From Cytophagales bacterium (lineage in GTDB: Bacteria > Bacteroidota > Bacteroidia > Cytophagales > Cyclobacteriaceae), in the NCBI GenBank assembly GCA_017303805.1, contig JAFLBQ010000005.1, positions 186,001 through 250,000 of the forward strand: 64,000 nt of DNA. The letters run 5' to 3'. The notes under the pieces are model-generated. The model saw only the letters and a list, made by a program, of their open reading frames with translations, searched no databases and had not been told where the DNA came from. The position numbers and the translations under genes are program-made. Below, piece after piece: positions 7,977-16,497 of the stretch (the first letter of the stretch is position 1; the number at the start of each line of letters is the position of its first letter).

Positions 7977-10337
7977 TTACTTTTCAATCACTTCCGGATC
8001 GCCCCGGTGTGTTACGGAGCTGGTTAAGTCTTTTTTGATTTGCAGCTTACGCGAAACATTTACCCGGGCCGAAGATACTCCACGTGCCGCTACAATCACT
8101 TCATCGGCTTCGTAGCCAAAGGCCCGCAAAGAAGATGCGCCCGTGGCGTTTGCTTCCATAAAATCACCGCGGCCGTTCAATTCTAAAACGGTGGCCCCGG
8201 TAAGTTCAATTGTCAGGTTGCGGGCTTCCAGTCTGCCCTCGGCTTTCATGGCTCCGGTTAAATCAATTTCAACATCTTCTTCGTAAAAACCTTCAAAGTC
8301 TATTTTACCTGCGCCTTTCGCTTTCAGTTTTTTTAAGTTGGGCATCGTAATGCTGATCTTCACTTTATCGTCATCCAACGGATTTCGTTCCCAAAACTTT
8401 TTATGATTGGTTCTGTAATCGATAATCAGCGTTTCGCCTTGTTGGAAAACCGAGTAGCGGGCCTTTTCTTTTTCGGGCCCCGAAAGCTGTACGGCAAAGA
8501 CTTCGCCCCGCAAAAGTTCTACATCAAAAATGCCGGTTAAATCTACACGCGAGAAATCGTGCAGACCGTATTGATCGCGCAAGCGGATTTGCTGTTGTTC
8601 CGAAGGTTGTTCGCAATTCATGCACGTAAGACCATCAGCAGTTATGCGCCAGGTTTTCTCAAAGTTAGAATCGTAGTAGCCCGAGTTTATCCGATTATCA
8701 ACGATGCTCCACATTTCGCGCTCAATTACAAAGGGCATATTGTACGGAATGTATAACTCCATTTCCAGGCGCTGCACTCTAAAGCGGGCTTCCGGATTAA
8801 AAGTAAGGTTCGAGTCGAAGAGCAGAATGCTGTCTTGCTGCACTACATTGTAGGTTACCATTTGCGCGTTTTCGGCTGCCACTTTGCGGGTGTTGCCCTG
8901 CGCTTTAAAACGTTTTACCAGTTTTACTTCGTTTCCTTCGTAACCACTTATCATCACCGAGGTCATGTCGTAGTCGCCCAGGTCGGTTTCGTTCATACGC
9001 AGCACAGGCGTTTTGCCATTTAAGGCAAATGAAGTTTCAGTTTTGTATTCGCCCCGTTCTTTAAAGGAGTAAATCACTTGCGGAATGCTAATGGCCACCG
9101 CACCCACACTAATGAAAAACAATACAAATAGCGACCAGCCAACGAGGGGATTAAACGTCATGCGTTTGGCAATAATCGAATTACCGATAAGGTTGATGAA
9201 CAGAGCCGGTATAAAGGCAACTAAAAATGCCGATACAATTGTCCATACGGGAAATGTGTTGCGAAGTGCTTCCAGCGGCAACCCTACCTGCACGTGGTTA
9301 CCCCACCAGGGCCAGTCGTTAATATGAAACAAGCCAAGAATAACACCCACTGCAAACAAAAGGCTTAACATGGCAAACAAACCGGTTAAACTTATGGCAA
9401 TGCCAATGGCTACCCGAAATACATCTACAATCACCCGAAACACCGGACCCAGGGCTTTGGCAAGTCCATTAATAATGGTGGCAATTAACCGGAACGGGAA
9501 CAGGATTACTTTGGTAAGCGCGCTCTCTTCATCGTGTTCTTTTTCGTTTAAACTTTTCTTTACGGTGGACTCAATATTGGAGAGCGTAACCCGCTCGCCC
9601 TGCATTTGCATTTTTTCGGTAATGGTTTTGGCTTGGGGCAGTACTATCCATAAAATAATGTAGGCAAGCAGGCCTATGCCGCCCACAAAAGTGAAGATAA
9701 CAAACAGCAGGCGGATAAGGGTTAAATCGGCACCGAAGAAAGCGGCCACACCCGAAGCCACGCCACCAATTACTTTGCGTTCGGGGTCGCGAAACATTTT
9801 CTTTACAGTAGCTTCTTCTTCCAGGTCGTGCGCAGCCGGTAAAACAATCCAGAGAATTATATAAATAATAAGCAGGCTACCGTAGCTACCCAACACGAGC
9901 AACGCAAACAGCAGGCGCGGCCACACCGGGTCTATGTTAAAATAATGTGCAAAACCGGCACATACGCCACCTAAAATTTTACGCTGGTAGTCGCGCACCA
10001 GCTTGCGCGCTGTTTTCGAGTTGGTTTTTGCCTGTTGGCGTGGTGGAACCTCACCGGCAAATTCTTGTTCTTCGGCCGCTTTAAAATCGTTCACGCTACC
10101 CATAGTAGCTATCAGGCTGGCCACATCTTCGGCAGTAATTACCTGCTTGCCTTCGTTTAGTTTGGCTAGAAAAATTTCAGCGATGCGGCTTTCAATGTCG
10201 GCTATAATTTCGCTGCTGTCTGTGTAGGAGGCAAAGTAGCGCTTAATGGAATCTAAATATTGGCGCAACGTTTCGTAGCCGTCTTCTTCTATGTGGAAGA
10301 TGATGCCGCTGATGTTGATGCTGATGTTCTTTTTCAT
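7977..10337 (-). CDS. PspC-domain membrane protein with C-terminal GIN/DUF2807 adhesin-head domain
   Basis: 786 residues. Residues 1-95 form a conserved N-terminal region (SGIIFHIEEDGYETLRQYLD). Two PspC domains follow at about 112-170 (RKILGGVCAGFAHYFNIDP) and 183-240 (RKVIGGVASGVAAFFGADL), each with a hydrophobic helix ending IILWIVLP. Further membrane helices lie at about 290-440. The C-terminal 190 residues form the repetitive beta-rich GIN domain (DUF2807). PspC is a membrane stress sensor in other bacteria; the role of this fusion is unknown. The gene follows a PadR regulator by 57 bases on the same strand, a pairing that suggests PadR controls it. Confidence 0.85.
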   Translation of the reverse strand: MKKNISINISGIIFHIEEDGYETLRQYLDSIKRYFASYTDSSEIIADIESRIAEIFLAKLNEGKQVITAEDVASLIATMGSVNDFKAAEEQEFAGEVPPRQQAKTNSKTARKLVRDYQRKILGGVCAGFAHYFNIDPVWPRLLFALLVLGSYGSLLIIYIILWIVLPAAHDLEEEATVKKMFRDPERKVIGGVASGVAAFFGADLTLIRLLFVIFTFVGGIGLLAYIILWIVLPQAKTITEKMQMQGERVTLSNIESTVKKSLNEKEHDEESALTKVILFPFRLIATIINGLAKALGPVFRVIVDVFRVAIGIAISLTGLFAMLSLLFAVGVILGLFHINDWPWWGNHVQVGLPLEALRNTFPVWTIVSAFLVAFIPALFINLIGNSIIAKRMTFNPLVGWSLFVLFFISVGAVAISIPQVIYSFKERGEYKTETSFALNGKTPVLRMNETDLGDYDMTSVMISGYEGNEVKLVKRFKAQGNTRKVAAENAQMVTYNVVQQDSILLFDSNLTFNPEARFRVQRLEMELYIPYNMPFVIEREMWSIVDNRINSGYYDSNFEKTWRITADGLTCMNCEQPSEQQQIRLRDQYGLHDFSRVDLTGIFDVELLRGEVFAVQLSGPEKEKARYSVFQQGETLIIDYRTNHKKFWERNPLDDDKVKISITMPNLKKLKAKGAGKIDFEGFYEEDVEIDLTGAMKAEGRLEARNLTIELTGATVLELNGRGDFMEANATGASSLRAFGYEADEVIVAARGVSSARVNVSRKLQIKKDLTSSVTHRGDPEVIEK

Positions 10338-10340
10338 AGG

Positions 10341-10375
10341 GTAATTTCAAAATTCAAGATTCAAAGTTTAAATTA
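10341..10375. repeat. Short AT-rich repeat of the AAATTCAAGATTCAAAG type
   Basis: Between the PadR and PspC genes the sequence is AATTTCAAAATTCAAGATTC followed by AAAGTTTAAATT. The wording is loosely like the AT-rich elements at 1340-1420 and 4050-4101. Too short to judge alone. Confidence 0.35.
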
Positions 10376-10394
10376 TTCCTGGCCGACAGCAAGA

Positions 10395-10751
10395 TTAATG
10401 AGGTACTGATTTTGCATTGGCGTTAGACCGGTTGGTAATCATATCGGTACTGTGCACCAACTGGCTCCAGGTTTCGGTTAGGCCCTGCAAAAAGTTTTCA
10501 CCTACCGGGGTAAGTTTAAAGTATTTGCGGGGTGGCCCCGATTTAGACTCCACCCACTTGTGTTCTACCAAACCCGCATTTTTCAATCGCGTAAGCAGGG
10601 GATAGAGGGTGCCCTCCACTACAATCATGCGGGCAGCTGTAAGTTCGTCCAGCATATCGGTAGCATAAACCTCGCCCCTCGAAATTATGTGAAGAATACA
10701 GTACTCCAGTATTCCCTTGCGCATCTGCACTTGTGTGTTCTCCATATCCAT
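10395..10751 (-). CDS. PadR family transcriptional regulator
   Basis: About 118 residues from the chosen start MDMENTQVQMRKG. The winged-helix PadR pattern is clear: QMRKGILEYCILHIISRGEV, then YATDMLDEL, VEGTLYPLLTRLKNAGLVEH and GPPRKYFKLTPVGE. The open frame extends 18 codons further upstream, but PadR proteins normally begin 8-10 residues before the QMRKG motif, and the extension would run over an inverted repeat that looks like an operator (10776-10798). It precedes the PspC/GIN gene and probably represses the pair. The inducer is unknown. Confidence 0.85.
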   Translation of the reverse strand: MDMENTQVQMRKGILEYCILHIISRGEVYATDMLDELTAARMIVVEGTLYPLLTRLKNAGLVEHKWVESKSGPPRKYFKLTPVGENFLQGLTETWSQLVHSTDMITNRSNANAKSVPH

Positions 10752-10775
10752 ACAAAAGGCCGACTTTAAAAGATC

Positions 10776-10798
10776 GGTACTGGGCATCACCAAGTACC
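10776..10798. promoter_or_regulatory. Inverted repeat GGTACT-N11-AGTACC, candidate PadR operator
   Basis: GGTACT at 10776-10781 and AGTACC at 10793-10798 form a perfect dyad with 11 bases between. It lies 25 bases upstream of the chosen PadR start, where an autoregulatory operator is expected. The centre-to-centre spacing of 17 bases is somewhat wide for two turns of contact by a dimer. Confidence 0.4.
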
Positions 10799-11034
10799 AA
10801 GCCATACTAAGGGCGCCCTCAAAAAGTGCATAATTTGTTTAAAAACACAGTTTTTAATTTTGAACAGCTTTCTAAAATGGTCATTATTGAACACAATAGA
10901 AGACAAAAGTGTACAGCAAAGTGGCTCTGTTCTGTAAAGGTTATCCTTTCAACGCCCAAAATTTGCATGCCGTTAGGGTAGTTACCCGTATTTTTACTGC
11001 GGTATTCAAACCTACAATAAACTTTAGGATTGCG

Positions 11035-14000
11035 GTGCGGAAAGGTTTTTGGATTTTTTTGATTCTTCTGGCTACATGTTTTTCAGCTACTGCCCAATAC
11101 GCGAACGCGTGGATAGTACCCGGCCAAAATTATTACCGCATACCCATTGCCCAAAAGGGTGTTTATAAACTTACGTATGCCGATTTACAAAACGCGGGGG
11201 TGCCGGTAAACTCTGTTGACCCGAGGCAGCTCCAGATTTTTCATAGAGGCGTTGAACAAGCGATAGTTGTTGCCGGGCAAGACGATGCCGTGTTGAACCC
11301 CGGTGATTATGTAGAATTTTTTGGAAAAGGTAACGATGGCACCCGCGATCAAGCTTTGTATAAACCAGCCAATCTTCAACCACACAATTATTATAATCTT
11401 TACAGCGATACCACTGCTTATTTTCTTACGTGGCCACTTACACCCGCGCTCGGAAAAAGAGTTGCTGAATTTTCGGAGGCAAACGTACCGCCCTTACCGG
11501 CCCAAACTTTCCACACCGCACAACGGCTGGTAATCTACAAAGACCAATACGCGGGTGGTAATTTATTAAGCGATGTGTTACGCTATTCGCATTTCGATGA
11601 AGGCGAAGGCTGGACAGGCGTGGGTATTCGGCAAAGTCAGTCAATTGATTTCGTTATCGACCAGCTTGTGCAACCGGTAACCAGTGCTGGCACGCCCCAA
11701 CTAGAACTACTGTTGGCCGGTCGCGATCAGATACCACACACCGCGCAAATTTATGTAGGCCCTGCTTCTGCTTCGTTGCGCTTACTTGATTCCTATTCCT
11801 TTAATGGGTTTGCTACCGTTAAACTTTCTTATTCGCTTGCATGGAGCGATCTGGATGCAGAAGGCCGCCTTACGATTCGTCTGGTTGCTCCGCCTGATGC
11901 AACCAACCGGCTCCAGTTCAGTGCTTCTTATATTAAGGTAACCTTTCCGCAAACCTACCAGCTCGCAGTACCGGTAGAACGCACATTTCAGGTGCCTGAA
12001 AATGCCGGTGGCAAATCGTATGTAGAGTGGACCGTGGCCAATGCCTCGGTACGTGTTTGGGATGTAACGCAGGCCGCCACTCCGGTGGCAATCGGAACGC
12101 AATTGGCCGGCTCAACTCTGCAGGCAGTAGTTAACCAAACCCAAACAGCCCGCGAGCTTTTTGTTTTTAGTACAGTGCGCCCGGCTACCATTAAGCGAAT
12201 TGCCATCAGGCCCATTCCGGTTGCCCAAGCAAATTATATTGTTATCTCGCACCGCGACCTCATGCAGCCGGCCGGTGGCTATTCAAACCCTGTTAAGGCC
12301 TATGCCGGGTACCGGGCATCGGTTGCAGGTGGTGGGTACGATACGTTGGTAGTAACAACCGACCAGTTGTATAATCAATTCAACTACGGAGAAACTTCAC
12401 CACTCGCGATCTATGAGTTTATGCGCTACATGGTTGGTGAAGGCTTGCCCCGGTATTTATTTTTGATTGGCAAAGGCCGCGATGTGAGCAGCGGGTATCA
12501 TCGCATAGTTAATCCAGGGGCATCGGTAGTAAAAGACCTTGTACCTACGGCCGGTTCGCCTGCATCCGATATGCTCTTCACCATCGGGTTAGGTACCAGC
12601 ACCTTTGAGCCCGCGGTGCCAACCGGCAGATTGGCTGCAACCACCCCGGCCCATGTGGCTTCTTATCTCACTAAAGTAATTGAAACAGAAACGTTACAAC
12701 CGCAACTCTGGCAAAAGAAAGGGTTGCACCTGAGCGGGGGCATTCAACCCAACGAGTTGGTAACGTTTCGCGAGTACGTAGATGGTTTTAAATCCACCGC
12801 AGAGCAACCATTGTGGGGCGCAACAATCAACACCATTGCGAAACGTGATCCTAATCCGGTTGAATTAATAAACATTTCTGATCTAGTAAATGCCGGAGTA
12901 AATCTTGTTACCTTTTTTGGGCACTCATCATCCAGCACGATCGACATTGATATTGGATTTGCTACCGACCCTACCTTGGGCTATGCGAATGCAGGCAAGT
13001 ATCCGGTGTTTTTAATAAATGGATGCAATGCAGGAAATTTTTTTTCCAGCACGCAGGCGTTTGGTGAAGATTGGATTAATGCAGCCGGCAAAGGCGCGCG
13101 GGCTTTTATTGCCCACAGTTCGTTTGGATATACGTACACGTTGCAGTACTACTCCAGTTTGTTTTACCAGGTAGGATTTACCAATACCGCCTTTGTGGGT
13201 AAAGGTATTGGCGATGTGCAGAAGGAAGTTGCACGGCAATACATGCTTTCGGCAGCTGATATAATGTCCAACATAACCCAGATTCAACAGATGGTTTTAC
13301 TGGGCGATCCGGCTGTTAAATTGTTTCCGGCATCCAAACCGGATTACACCGTTACGCCTGCCGGCCTTTCGCTGGTGGCTTTCGATAACAAACCCATTAC
13401 AGTGGCTACCGACTCATTTGCAATCCGCATAATCAATCAGAACCTGGGGCTTGCTATGGATGGTAACTTACCGATACGGGTTATTAGAACCGCAAGCGAT
13501 GGAGCTGTTTTTCAATACGATGCCTTAGTGGCTGCACCACTCAATACCGATACTGTTTTTTTTACACTGCCGCGTATTGCTAACGGTGGCGGAACCAATC
13601 AATTTAAAGTTATCCTCGATCCGGATAATGTGATTGAAGAAATCAACGAAACGAATAACGAAGCTACTCTTCAAAGTTTTATTACTACCAATGCCACCTT
13701 TAACTTGTTTCCGAAAAATTTTGCAATTGTTAGCGAGGCCGAGGTTACGCTGCTCTGGCAGGCAACGGATTTGCGTACGGCCACACGCGAGTACGAAGTA
13801 GAACTGGATTCGGTACCTTCTTTTAACAGTGCCTTGCGTAGCAGCCGAACGGTAAGCGGCTCCACCCTGGCACAAACAAATTTTGCGTTGCCCGTTAAAG
13901 ATTCCACCGCCTATTATTGGCGCACGCGTTTTAAAACGCCACAACCGGGCGAGAGCAACGAGTGGGTTACCAGCAGCTTTTCAGTTATTCAGAACAGCCC

Positions 14001-15963
14001 CGCAGGGTGGGCCCAGCTTAAAGCGCCCCAATTAAATTCCAATGCGCTTCACAATCTTATCGCGGTGGAAGGTAGCGTACCTTTTGCATTTAAAGAAACG
14101 CAAGTGCAGGTTTCGGTTTCAACTTTTGGTAAGGATAATCCGTTGCCCTATACGGAGGCATCTATTAAAATTAATGGGTCGGAATATAATTTGAGCACAC
14201 AAGGGCAGCCTTGCCGCGATCATACTTTTAATGTTGTAGCATTTAACAAGACAACGGCCATCCCGTATGCGGCCTTGCCATTTAATTTTCAGGACCCGCG
14301 CACCTGCGGGCGCGAGCCTCAGGTAATCAACAGTTTTTTATTTCATGAATTTTATACCGGTGCGGGCGATGATCTGGTTGCCTTTGTAGATGCAGTAGCC
14401 GAGAGCGACTCGGTAGTGATGTTTGGACTACGAAATTTTTCACTTTCGTTTATGCCTGCCGAAGCCAAGCAAGCACTCACGCACTTGGGGGTTAGTCTGG
14501 CCGATTTGAATGGCCACATACCGGGTGAGCCGGTGGTAATTTTGGGAAAGAAAGGTGCGGCCCCGGGCACCGCCCGGTTTATAAAATCATCCATAGAGCC
14601 AACCACCGAACAGGTGTTGGCAGTAAGTACAACCATTACCGGTAAACAAACGAGAGGCGAAATGAAATCGTCCTTGATTGGCCCGGCTGTGCAATGGATG
14701 CAAGTGAAACATGCAACGGTGTTACCTGAGGCCTCGGATGTGGTTGCTGTTTCGGTGGTGGGTGTAAGGTGGGATGGCACCGAGGTTGTGGTTGAAGATG
14801 AAGTAACGGGTGCTTTCGATTTATCATTCCTTTCTGCCAGTGAATATCCTTACGTGCGCCTTGTGTATGCAACTTCCGATGAGATTAACCAAACACCGGC
14901 ACCGTGGAAATACTGGCTGGTACTGTACGAATCGCCTGCCGAAGGAATTTTAGTGTACCAGGATGAAGTCGAACACCAACTAGTGCAAGAAGGCGAGGGC
15001 TGGCAAACCACCTTTGGGTTTACAAATATTTCAGCGAAAGCTTTTGCCGCTAACCTTCCGGTAACTATCGAGGTAATAAATGCCCAGACTCAGCATACCG
15101 AAACTCAGGCTTTTGACATTACGGCCCCGCTACCCGGAGCTACTACTACGTTTCATATTACCTCCGCCACCATCGGAAAGGCCGGTAGCAATACATTGAA
15201 TGTGATGGTAAATAATAAGGTGGTGCCCGAGGCGTATTACGAAAACAACTTTATGGCGCTACCTAACTACCTGCGGGTGCAGGCCGATGCAACGCCACCC
15301 GTATTGCAAGTGCTGGTGGACGGTCGCCTGCTACGCAACAACGATTTTGTTGCCGCCCAGCCACTTATAGTTATTGAACTGTTAGACGAAAATCAATTCT
15401 TGCTGAAAACCGATACGCTGGGCTTTACTGTTTTGCTGGGCAGTAATTGCAATGCACCGGCTTGTACTTATAAACGAATAAACCTGAGTAGTCCGCAAAT
15501 AACCTGGTATCCGGCCACAGCCACCACTCCATTTAGAATTGAATACCGGCCATCGTTACAAAATGGTTTGTACGAGCTTTCGGTGCAGGGTGCAGATGCC
15601 AGAGGCAACCTGGCCGGCAGTACACCGTATCGGGTAGCATTTCAGGTAGAGCAAGCAGCCACCTTGCAATGGCAGGGTGTTTATCCAAACCCCTCGCAAG
15701 GCAGGTTTGCTTTTCAATTTGTGCTAACGGGTGCAGTGCCCGATCATTTTCAGTTAGAAATTTTCTCGGCTCAAGGCGCACGACTGCAACGTTTCGGAAG
15801 TGATGACTTGCTACAGTTTTTTGTAGGTACTAACGAACTGGTTTGGGATGGTACCGATGCCAGTGGAGGTTTTTTGCCACCCGGGGTTTATTTCTACGAC
15901 TTGCAGATCGGATCAACAAGCACCTCGTTGCGCGAACGAGGTAAGTTGGTGCTGATCCGGTAA
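11035..15963 (+). CDS. porU2: Type IX secretion system sortase PorU2-like (C25 peptidase)
   Basis: About 1642 residues from the chosen GTG start. The frame is open from an ATG at 10909, but GTG 11035 gives a standard signal peptide (RKGFWIFLILLATCFSATAQ), so the ATG version is probably 42 residues too long. The C25 gingipain-like domain covers about residues 430-770, with catalytic His in FFGHSS (about 630) and Cys in INGCNAG (about 664). CARDB-like and beta-sandwich domains follow, including EINETNNE. The last 90 residues contain YPNPSQGRF and PPGVYFYDL, a FlgD-like/T9SS C-terminal domain. PorU-type sortases cut the sorting domain from cargo at the cell surface. The length fits the long PorU2 form rather than PorU of about 1100-1200 residues. 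Confidence 0.85.
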   Translation: MRKGFWIFLILLATCFSATAQYANAWIVPGQNYYRIPIAQKGVYKLTYADLQNAGVPVNSVDPRQLQIFHRGVEQAIVVAGQDDAVLNPGDYVEFFGKGNDGTRDQALYKPANLQPHNYYNLYSDTTAYFLTWPLTPALGKRVAEFSEANVPPLPAQTFHTAQRLVIYKDQYAGGNLLSDVLRYSHFDEGEGWTGVGIRQSQSIDFVIDQLVQPVTSAGTPQLELLLAGRDQIPHTAQIYVGPASASLRLLDSYSFNGFATVKLSYSLAWSDLDAEGRLTIRLVAPPDATNRLQFSASYIKVTFPQTYQLAVPVERTFQVPENAGGKSYVEWTVANASVRVWDVTQAATPVAIGTQLAGSTLQAVVNQTQTARELFVFSTVRPATIKRIAIRPIPVAQANYIVISHRDLMQPAGGYSNPVKAYAGYRASVAGGGYDTLVVTTDQLYNQFNYGETSPLAIYEFMRYMVGEGLPRYLFLIGKGRDVSSGYHRIVNPGASVVKDLVPTAGSPASDMLFTIGLGTSTFEPAVPTGRLAATTPAHVASYLTKVIETETLQPQLWQKKGLHLSGGIQPNELVTFREYVDGFKSTAEQPLWGATINTIAKRDPNPVELINISDLVNAGVNLVTFFGHSSSSTIDIDIGFATDPTLGYANAGKYPVFLINGCNAGNFFSSTQAFGEDWINAAGKGARAFIAHSSFGYTYTLQYYSSLFYQVGFTNTAFVGKGIGDVQKEVARQYMLSAADIMSNITQIQQMVLLGDPAVKLFPASKPDYTVTPAGLSLVAFDNKPITVATDSFAIRIINQNLGLAMDGNLPIRVIRTASDGAVFQYDALVAAPLNTDTVFFTLPRIANGGGTNQFKVILDPDNVIEEINETNNEATLQSFITTNATFNLFPKNFAIVSEAEVTLLWQATDLRTATREYEVELDSVPSFNSALRSSRTVSGSTLAQTNFALPVKDSTAYYWRTRFKTPQPGESNEWVTSSFSVIQNSPAGWAQLKAPQLNSNALHNLIAVEGSVPFAFKETQVQVSVSTFGKDNPLPYTEASIKINGSEYNLSTQGQPCRDHTFNVVAFNKTTAIPYAALPFNFQDPRTCGREPQVINSFLFHEFYTGAGDDLVAFVDAVAESDSVVMFGLRNFSLSFMPAEAKQALTHLGVSLADLNGHIPGEPVVILGKKGAAPGTARFIKSSIEPTTEQVLAVSTTITGKQTRGEMKSSLIGPAVQWMQVKHATVLPEASDVVAVSVVGVRWDGTEVVVEDEVTGAFDLSFLSASEYPYVRLVYATSDEINQTPAPWKYWLVLYESPAEGILVYQDEVEHQLVQEGEGWQTTFGFTNISAKAFAANLPVTIEVINAQTQHTETQAFDITAPLPGATTTFHITSATIGKAGSNTLNVMVNNKVVPEAYYENNFMALPNYLRVQADATPPVLQVLVDGRLLRNNDFVAAQPLIVIELLDENQFLLKTDTLGFTVLLGSNCNAPACTYKRINLSSPQITWYPATATTPFRIEYRPSLQNGLYELSVQGADARGNLAGSTPYRVAFQVEQAATLQWQGVYPNPSQGRFAFQFVLTGAVPDHFQLEIFSAQGARLQRFGSDDLLQFFVGTNELVWDGTDASGGFLPPGVYFYDLQIGSTSTSLRERGKLVLIR

Positions 15964-15982
15964 GCGGCCCGACTTTTCTTTT

Positions 15983-16453
15983 TTAATGATGATGTCCACC
16001 CGGCCCGTGTACGTGGCCATGCGAAAGCTCATCGGCAGTTGCCTCACGAATTTCCATCACTTCTACCGCAAAGTTTAATTCTACGCCTGCCAGCGGGTGA
16101 TTGGCATCTACCGTAATATTTTCGAGGCCAACTTTGGTAACGGTAACTACCTGCCCGCGATTGGTTTGAAACTGCATGCCTACTTTTATTTCCTGAGTTC
16201 CGAAGGCCGTGCGTGGTACTTGCTGAATCAGGGTATCTTCTTTTACACCGTAACCTTTTTCGGGCGCAACTTTTATCTGGAATTTATCGCCTTTGGTTTT
16301 TCCTTCCAGGCCATCCTCCATGCCGGGAATAAGATTGCCAATACCATGTATATAATAGAGTGGCTCGCGTCCTGAACTTGAGTCTAATACTTTGCCTTCG
16401 TTATCGGTTAGTGTATAATGAATTGCGGCTACTTTGTGCTTGGTAATTTGCAT
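15983..16453 (-). CDS. FKBP-type peptidyl-prolyl isomerase, SlyD-like
   Basis: 156 residues. It opens with VAAIHYTLTDNEGKVLDSS and then YIHGIGNLIPGMEDGLEGK, the FKBP core of SlyD. The insert-in-flap region (about residues 75-125) contains FGTQEIKVGMQF and NHPLAGVELNF. The tail is rich in His and Gly (HGHVHGPGGHHH), a likely metal-binding end as in SlyD. The protein is a cytoplasmic folding helper and isomerase. It is convergent with porU2, with only 19 bases between the stops. Its -7 candidate lies at 16475-16482. Confidence 0.9.
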   Translation of the reverse strand: MQITKHKVAAIHYTLTDNEGKVLDSSSGREPLYYIHGIGNLIPGMEDGLEGKTKGDKFQIKVAPEKGYGVKEDTLIQQVPRTAFGTQEIKVGMQFQTNRGQVVTVTKVGLENITVDANHPLAGVELNFAVEVMEIREATADELSHGHVHGPGGHHH

Positions 16454-16474
16454 GAGTTACTTTTTTATGAGGGG

Positions 16475-16482
16475 CAAAGATG
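16475..16482 (-). promoter_or_regulatory. Candidate -7 element for the SlyD-like gene
   Basis: The minus strand reads CATCTTTG, one mismatch from TAnnTTTG, 21 bases upstream of the ATG. A -33 element is not evident at the usual distance because the region runs into the end of the upstream gene. Confidence 0.3.
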
Positions 16483-16497
16483 GGCTTTTTTTACAAG

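Noticed and set aside
10909-11034. 42-codon extension of porU2 to an ATG
   Set aside because: It would put the signal peptide at residue 43. GTG 11035 gives a normal signal, so the extension is probably not translated.
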